Assembly: GCA_910578365.1 (NCBI GenBank)
Contig: CAJTRC010000011.1
Span: 1 to 42,533, forward strand
Direction of reading: 5' to 3'
DNA: 42,533 nucleotides
Origin: an uncultured Muribaculaceae bacterium
GTDB lineage: Bacteria > Bacteroidota > Bacteroidia > Bacteroidales > Muribaculaceae
The position numbers were made by a program, and so were the translations under genes. This document shows, piece by piece, positions 39,351 through 42,533 of this stretch (positions within the stretch are counted from its first letter, which is position 1; the number at the start of each line of letters is the position of its first letter). The notes below the pieces were generated by a model, which saw nothing but the letters and a program-made list of their open reading frames with translations, did no database searches and had not been told where the DNA came from.

Positions 39351-40393
39351 TTTTTGTTTTGTTCGTCTTTTTTCTTGCCGGCGAGCATGCCGCAGGCTGC
39401 CATTATGTCTTCGCCGCGCGAGGCTCGTATGGTGGCTGTGATTCCGTGGGAGTTGAGTCTGTCGCGGAAGTCCTCCATCACTGCTGTTGTGGCAGGTTTG
39501 AGTTTGCTGTCCGGAATTACGTGGAAGCGTATCAGGTTGACGCGGGCCGATGTGCCTTTGATAAGGCGTGCCAGGCCGTCGGCGTGGCGCAGATTGTCGT
39601 TCAGGCCATCCCAGACTATGTATTCTACCGACAGGCGCCTCTGATGTGCGAAATCATACCCGCGCAGCAGTTCGAATAGCTGGCGCATGGGCCATGCTTT
39701 TTCTACAGGCATAAGCTGGAAGCGTTCTTCGCTGAAAGGCGAGTGTACGCTCACGGCTATGTGTACTTTGGTGAGGTCGAGCAGTTTTTTGAGTCCGGGC
39801 AGGTTTCCGACGGTCGACACTGTGATGCGTTTCGGGCTCCAGCCCATGCCCCAGGGGGCGGTGAGGATGTCGATGGCGTGTAGCACGGCGTCGAGGTTGT
39901 CGGTGGGTTCGCCCATGCCCATGAATACTATGTTGGTGAGCGATTCGGAGTTCTCTATGCTGAGTATCTGGTTGATAATCTGGGTTGTGGTGAGCTGGCC
40001 CTGGAAGCCTCCGCGCCCGGTCATGCAGAATTTGCAGCCCATCTTGCAACCGGCCTGCGAGCTTACGCACAGGGTGGCTCGCTCGCGGTCGGGTATGTAC
40101 ACGGCCTCGATGTCGCGGCGTCCGCAGCCTTCGAACAGATATTTTATCGTGCCGTCGGTCGACTCGGCTTTCATCAGCGGCGGCATCAGACCAACGCAGT
40201 ATTCCTCGGCCAGGCGTTTGCGTGCCTGTTTTGAGAGGTTGGTCATCTGCTCGATGTCGGTGACGCGCTTTTCGTACAGCCACTGCGCTATTTGTGTGGC
40301 GGCATATCCGGGCAGGCCAAGGCCGGCGACAATCTGTCGCAGCTGTGGCAGGTCGCGGCCTATAAGCGGTTTTTTATTGCAGTTTTCGCTCAT
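39347..40393 (-). CDS. rlmN: Dual-specificity 23S rRNA/tRNA adenine-C2 methyltransferase RlmN
   Basis: A 348-aa radical SAM methyltransferase. The 4Fe-4S site is CKMGCKFC (C116, C120, C123), and C334 in DIMAACGMLAG is the second catalytic Cys. FMGMGEPTDNLDAV is the GGEP-type SAM-binding strand. PKRITVSTVGNLPGLKKLL, VSVHSPFSEERFQLMP and VNLIRFHVIP are further family blocks. It makes 2-methyladenosine at A2503 of 23S rRNA and at A37 of some tRNAs. The ATG at 40393 gives the normal N terminus (MSENCNKKPL); the upstream frame extension is out of the family. It overlaps the phosphatase stop by four bases and pdxA start by four. Confidence 0.95.
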   Translation of the reverse strand: MSENCNKKPLIGRDLPQLRQIVAGLGLPGYAATQIAQWLYEKRVTDIEQMTNLSKQARKRLAEEYCVGLMPPLMKAESTDGTIKYLFEGCGRRDIEAVYIPDRERATLCVSSQAGCKMGCKFCMTGRGGFQGQLTTTQIINQILSIENSESLTNIVFMGMGEPTDNLDAVLHAIDILTAPWGMGWSPKRITVSTVGNLPGLKKLLDLTKVHIAVSVHSPFSEERFQLMPVEKAWPMRQLFELLRGYDFAHQRRLSVEYIVWDGLNDNLRHADGLARLIKGTSARVNLIRFHVIPDSKLKPATTAVMEDFRDRLNSHGITATIRASRGEDIMAACGMLAGKKKDEQNKK

Positions 40394-40905
40394 TTCAGTG
40401 AATTGTAAAGGTTGAGGCACGCGTTCTGGAGCAGGTCGAGTACGGTTTCGAAACCTTCGGCACCGTCGTAGTACGGGTCGGGGATATGGTCGAATCGCAT
40501 AGCGGCGTCGACCCATGCTGCCATGGGTGCGATTTTGGCTTCAGCCTGGAGGGTGGGTGCGAGTCGGTGAAGATTGCGCAGGTTGTTTTCGTCCATGCCT
40601 ATGATGAGGTCGAAGTTGTCGAAATCGCTTTCGCGTACCTGACGACAGATATGGGTGAGTTCTATGCCGCGTCGGCTGGCGTGCACACGCATGCGCCGGT
40701 CGGGCAGGTCGCCGATATGGTATCCTCCGGTGCCGGCGGAATCAATCTCGAATCTGTCCTGGCAGTTGTTTTCGTTGACTATGGCGCGGAATACACCTTC
40801 GGCAGCCGGTGAGCGGCATATATTGCCCAGGCATACAAATAGTACTCGAATTTTGTCGTTGCCCTGCAGATGCCTGGCGGTTTTGTCGATAATAACCTTG
40901 TCCAT
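40390..40905 (-). CDS. Low-molecular-weight protein-tyrosine phosphatase
   Basis: A 171-aa phosphatase of the arsenate-reductase-like LMW-PTP family. The P-loop is CLGNICRS (C25 nucleophile, R31), the CX5R signature. The general acid is D143 in PDPYYDGAEGF, followed by the conserved tyrosines. DSAGTGGYHIGDLPDRR is a family block after the P-loop. An 18-residue N-terminal extension precedes the usual start; the first ATG at 40905 fits the promoter upstream. Bacterial members often oppose tyrosine kinases in capsule control, but no kinase is near. First gene of the five-gene operon. Confidence 0.92.
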   Translation of the reverse strand: MDKVIIDKTARHLQGNDKIRVLFVCLGNICRSPAAEGVFRAIVNENNCQDRFEIDSAGTGGYHIGDLPDRRMRVHASRRGIELTHICRQVRESDFDNFDLIIGMDENNLRNLHRLAPTLQAEAKIAPMAAWVDAAMRFDHIPDPYYDGAEGFETVLDLLQNACLNLYNSLK

Positions 40906-40928
40906 ATCAGCTTTGGTGTTTAATAATG

Positions 40929-40936
40929 CAAAGTTA
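40929..40936 (-). promoter_or_regulatory. Promoter -7 box of the phosphatase-rlmN-pdxA-kdsD operon
   Basis: On the - strand the bases read TAACTTTG, a perfect Bacteroidetes -7 box, 24 to 31 bases before the ATG at 40905. No clean TTTG was found at the usual distance upstream. The leader would be about 15 to 20 bases. Confidence 0.6.
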
Positions 40937-41005
40937 ACGAAAATTCCCGGGAAATCCTATCGGCATGTTGTAAAAGTAGCGGATTTAAAGTTCCCGGCTA
41001 CTAAC

Positions 41006-41092
41006 CAAAAGTGGAGATGCCTCACGGAACCTCCACTTTTGATAATAAACCAATCATTATCACATTTCTTGCAATGGAAGAGTAATTTTGCT
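41006..41092 (+). repeat. Direct repeat, copy 1 (about 87 bp)
   Basis: First copy of a sequence repeated 174 bases downstream with only one small indel and few substitutions. It contains a near-perfect 13-bp hairpin (41006-41018 with its partner at 41029-41041, one or two mismatches), then a GATAAT/ATTATC pair, then TAATTTTGCT. In this copy the ATG at 41074 is followed by a stop after two codons. Confidence 0.85.
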
Positions 41093-41136
41093 CTTCGATA
41101 TTTACAACGTCGATGCCGATGCTTTTGTTCACGGTT

Positions 41137-41157
41137 CGGTAAAAATAATTTTTACCG
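41137..41157. repeat. Perfect 21-base palindrome between the two direct repeats
   Basis: CGGTAAAAATAATTTTTACC plus a final G reads the same on both strands except the central base (10-bp arms). It sits midway between the two 87-bp repeats. Possible operator, element end or hairpin; nothing else identifies it. Confidence 0.75.
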
Positions 41158-41179
41158 GCCTTTATGGATAGGTGTAAAT

Positions 41180-41267
41180 CAAAAGTGGAGGTGCCTCACG
41201 GAACCTCCACTTTTGATAATAAACCAATCATTATCACATTTCTTGCAATGGAAAAAGTAATTTTGCT
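41180..41267 (+). repeat. Direct repeat, copy 2 (about 88 bp)
   Basis: Second copy of the repeat at 41006. Here the hairpin arms are perfect (13 bp: CAAAAGTGGAGGT and its reverse complement), followed by GATAAT/ATTATC and TAATTTTGCT. An ATG at 41248 opens a 22-codon frame running to 41316. The region 40906-41334 (429 bases) contains no gene I can support; these repeats, the palindrome and the hairpin at 41279 are what it holds. Confidence 0.85.
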
Positions 41268-41278
41268 ATGTACAGATA

Positions 41279-41323
41279 AAACACGTTTCAATCCAAAAGG
41301 TTTGCAACGTGTTTGATTTTTTT
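41279..41323. terminator. Hairpin and T-run, likely terminator near the channel gene
   Basis: AAACACGTT at 41279-41287 pairs with AACGTGTTT at 41306-41314 (9 bp, 18-base loop), followed on the + strand by seven T at 41317-41323. It lies just past the end of the channel gene (- strand, ends 41335). The T-run is stronger on the + strand, so it may act in either direction. Confidence 0.5.
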
Positions 41324-41334
41324 GAAAAATATTT

Positions 41335-42039
41335 TCAGCTTTTTGGCGTAATGGCTGTTTTGGGCTTGGCTTTCATATATTTACGCACCAGGTCGGTGAG
41401 ATATACAGTGAAGAGCGGAAACATTATCATGCCCATGCCCGACAGAACAAAGGCCAGAACCTTGCCGGTGGGTGTGACCGGATTGATGGGCGCGCCTATG
41501 GTGGTGGTTTCCAGGCAGCACCACCACAGCGAAGTCCAGTAGCCGGTGATGTCGGGGTTCACGCCTTGCTCGCGCTGCAGGAAAATAAGCGAGGCGAAGT
41601 ATACCACTATAACCATTATGGCCATGTAGGTGGCGAACAGCCCCACGATTTTGTTCTTCGATACGTAGCTGATTACTATGGCAAGCGCGGCCGCGGCCCT
41701 TATGAGCGGTATGAAGCGCACCAGATACAGCTCCTGGTTGGTCAGTACCACTCCTGCCCGGGTGATGATGTTGAGGTATGGTATGGAAATGAGCAGAAAC
41801 AGAAAGTAGTGTCTGAAGAATTTCCAGCGGTCGGGAGCTATGTAAAGCTGTATGAAGAAATCGAGGATAAATATCACGCATACCCAGAACTGGAAAGTCA
41901 TGTACACGTGGTTGTTCAGAAACGGACGGTGGGTGAAGGTGTCGTAGCTGATGAACACAATCAGGGCCAGCGACAGGAGCAACACCACCGCGTGAAGCCA
42001 GGAGCGGATTCTCCGGCGCGTAGTGTCGTCGAGTGTCAT
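41335..42039 (-). CDS. Voltage-gated-type ion channel protein with atypical selectivity filter
   Basis: A 234-aa six-helix channel-like protein. Hydrophobic segments: about 15-31, 48-66, 77-93, 108-126 (with R108 and R114, a thin S4-like helix), 133-155 and 193-217. The pore loop reads WTSLWWCCLETTTIGAPINP. Canonical K+ channels have TVGYGD at this place; here TIGAPI keeps the TxG start but loses the second Gly and the Asp. PVTPTGKVLAFVLSGMGM after it is the normal inner helix start. Ion selectivity is therefore uncertain. There is no cytoplasmic RCK domain. It starts nine bases after the small lipoprotein gene (its stop at 42049), so the two are likely one unit. Confidence 0.85.
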   Translation of the reverse strand: MTLDDTTRRRIRSWLHAVVLLLSLALIVFISYDTFTHRPFLNNHVYMTFQFWVCVIFILDFFIQLYIAPDRWKFFRHYFLFLLISIPYLNIITRAGVVLTNQELYLVRFIPLIRAAAALAIVISYVSKNKIVGLFATYMAIMVIVVYFASLIFLQREQGVNPDITGYWTSLWWCCLETTTIGAPINPVTPTGKVLAFVLSGMGMIMFPLFTVYLTDLVRKYMKAKPKTAITPKS

Positions 42040-42048
42040 GGAGTGTGC

Positions 42049-42270
42049 TTATTTGATGTCTACATCGTCGATTATTGTCACCACGGTGTCACCGTTTTCG
42101 GTAACACCTCCTGTGCCCGGTTCGGCTATTGCGGCCGGGCCGTCGTCGCCGAGTTGTTGCAATGTTTTTGCGTCCTGGTCGACAGCCTGCTGTTGTGTGT
42201 CGGTGCTGCCGCATGCCGCGAATGCGGGTGCTATGGCTGCTGTGGCAGCGAGAATGAGGAGAGATTTCAT
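42049..42270 (-). CDS. Small predicted lipoprotein
   Basis: A 73-aa protein, MKSLLILAATAAIAPAFAAC and onward. The N-terminal hydrophobic stretch ends in a lipobox-like FAAC with C20 as the likely lipidated residue, followed by GSTDTQQQAVDQ, a flexible acidic tail. The mature part is only about 53 residues, rich in Asp, Gly and Thr, with no fold I recognise. It lies directly upstream of the channel gene and is transcribed with it. No promoter was seen in the 165 bases upstream of it (42271-42435). Confidence 0.75.
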   Translation of the reverse strand: MKSLLILAATAAIAPAFAACGSTDTQQQAVDQDAKTLQQLGDDGPAAIAEPGTGGVTENGDTVVTIIDDVDIK

Positions 42271-42435
42271 ATCAGATGAGAGTTGAGAGTTATTTTAGAG
42301 GGTGTTTAATAATAAATGTTAAATTCCCGGTGGCGTATCTTTTAGCAATTCAGCAAAAGAAACGCCAAGGCGGGGGTAACTTTAAAGATCCTTTAATTCA
42401 AAAAATAATGTTGATACAGAAATTACCATTCCACT

Positions 42436-42526
42436 CGAAAATCACGGGCGCCTTTTGCTCTTCATTTCAGTCACATAGCTCGCTATGCTCCTTCAATTCA
42501 GAGCAAAATTCGCCACGTGATTTTCG
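42436..42526. repeat. 91-base cruciform-type palindrome at the window end
   Basis: Centred near 42480: CATAGC-TC-GCTATG in the middle, TTTTGCTCT with AGAGCAAAA further out, and an outermost perfect 11-bp pair (42436-42446 with 42516-42526, CGAAAATCACG). About three quarters of intervening bases also pair. The symmetry is continuous, so the whole stretch can fold into one hairpin. It has no T-run typical of a terminator and probably is a dispersed intergenic palindrome or the end of a mobile element. Confidence 0.75.
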
Positions 42527-42533
42527 GCCGGGA

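Noticed and set aside
40655..41260. A + strand frame that runs through the direct repeats and repeats a 26-residue segment
   Set aside because: It overlaps the phosphatase gene on the other strand, and its repeated peptide is only the translation of the DNA duplication.
41006..41267. CRISPR-like array
   Set aside because: Only two copies, each about 87 bp with internal hairpins, and no cas genes nearby.
41248..41316. 22-codon frame starting in repeat copy 2
   Set aside because: It runs into the terminator-like hairpin and is broken in copy 1. Kept as part of the repeat finding, not as a gene.

Overview
The window looks like chromosomal DNA from an anaerobic gut-type member of the Bacteroidales, possibly Muribaculaceae-like. 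The evidence is: Bacteroidetes promoters of the TTTG / TAnnTTTG type in front of several genes, tight ATGA-overlap operons, a fused 2-oxoacid:ferredoxin oxidoreductase alpha subunit, a secreted C69 peptidase, a TonB-dependent receptor, a secreted GH31 enzyme, and a G+C-rich codon style. The placement is an inference. No rRNA, tRNA, CRISPR array or intact insertion sequence was seen.

Left part (1-21.6 kb, all + strand) is mostly core metabolism. It holds a MORN-repeat/GH25 muramidase cut by the window edge, a HAD phosphatase, a solitary myo-inositol-phosphate synthase with its own promoter, leader hairpin and terminator, and TcdA. Next come an AddA/RecB-like helicase-nuclease, a C69 peptidase coupled to a nitroreductase, KorAB, a large one-pass membrane protein of unknown function, a GH31 alpha-glucosidase and riboflavin synthase. 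An MmcQ/YjbR protein is coupled to a TonB-dependent receptor, followed by a small exported heavy-metal-associated protein and an isochorismatase-family hydrolase.

Middle part (21.7-36.6 kb, + strand) is accessory. A small A/T-richer island carries a 59-aa protein plus a GNAT acetyltransferase, arranged like a toxin-antitoxin pair. Then comes the most interesting region, an apparently single 12-kb transcription unit behind one good promoter (about 22777-22807). Its eight genes are all overlapping or nearly touching: a multipass membrane protein with Rossmann/TrkA-N-like modules and a C-terminal RyR-like domain; a PrsW-type intramembrane protease; a secreted TPR-CHAT protease; a secreted orphan; a TIR-transmembrane-FGE-fold protein; a second secreted orphan; a second secreted TPR-CHAT protease; and a stand-alone RyR-domain protein. 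TIR, CHAT and RyR domains are each known from prokaryotic conflict/nucleotide-signalling systems. Here the CHAT proteins carry signal peptides and the TIR protein spans the membrane, so I propose an envelope-sensing, proteolysis- and NAD-linked stress or defence system. A second small unit with its own promoter follows: an M48 metallopeptidase with a zinc ribbon, an 87-aa protein, and a second membrane/zinc-ribbon protein.

Right part (36.7-42.5 kb, - strand) is a five-gene operon running leftward (LMW protein-tyrosine phosphatase, rlmN, pdxA, KdsD-type SIS isomerase, PfkB-fold protein with a degenerate catalytic motif). It is separated from the accessory block by a long near-perfect hairpin. 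Upstream of it lie a repeat-rich intergenic region with an 87-bp direct duplication and several palindromes, a K+-channel-like protein with a non-canonical selectivity filter, a small lipoprotein, and a 91-bp cruciform-type palindrome at the window end.
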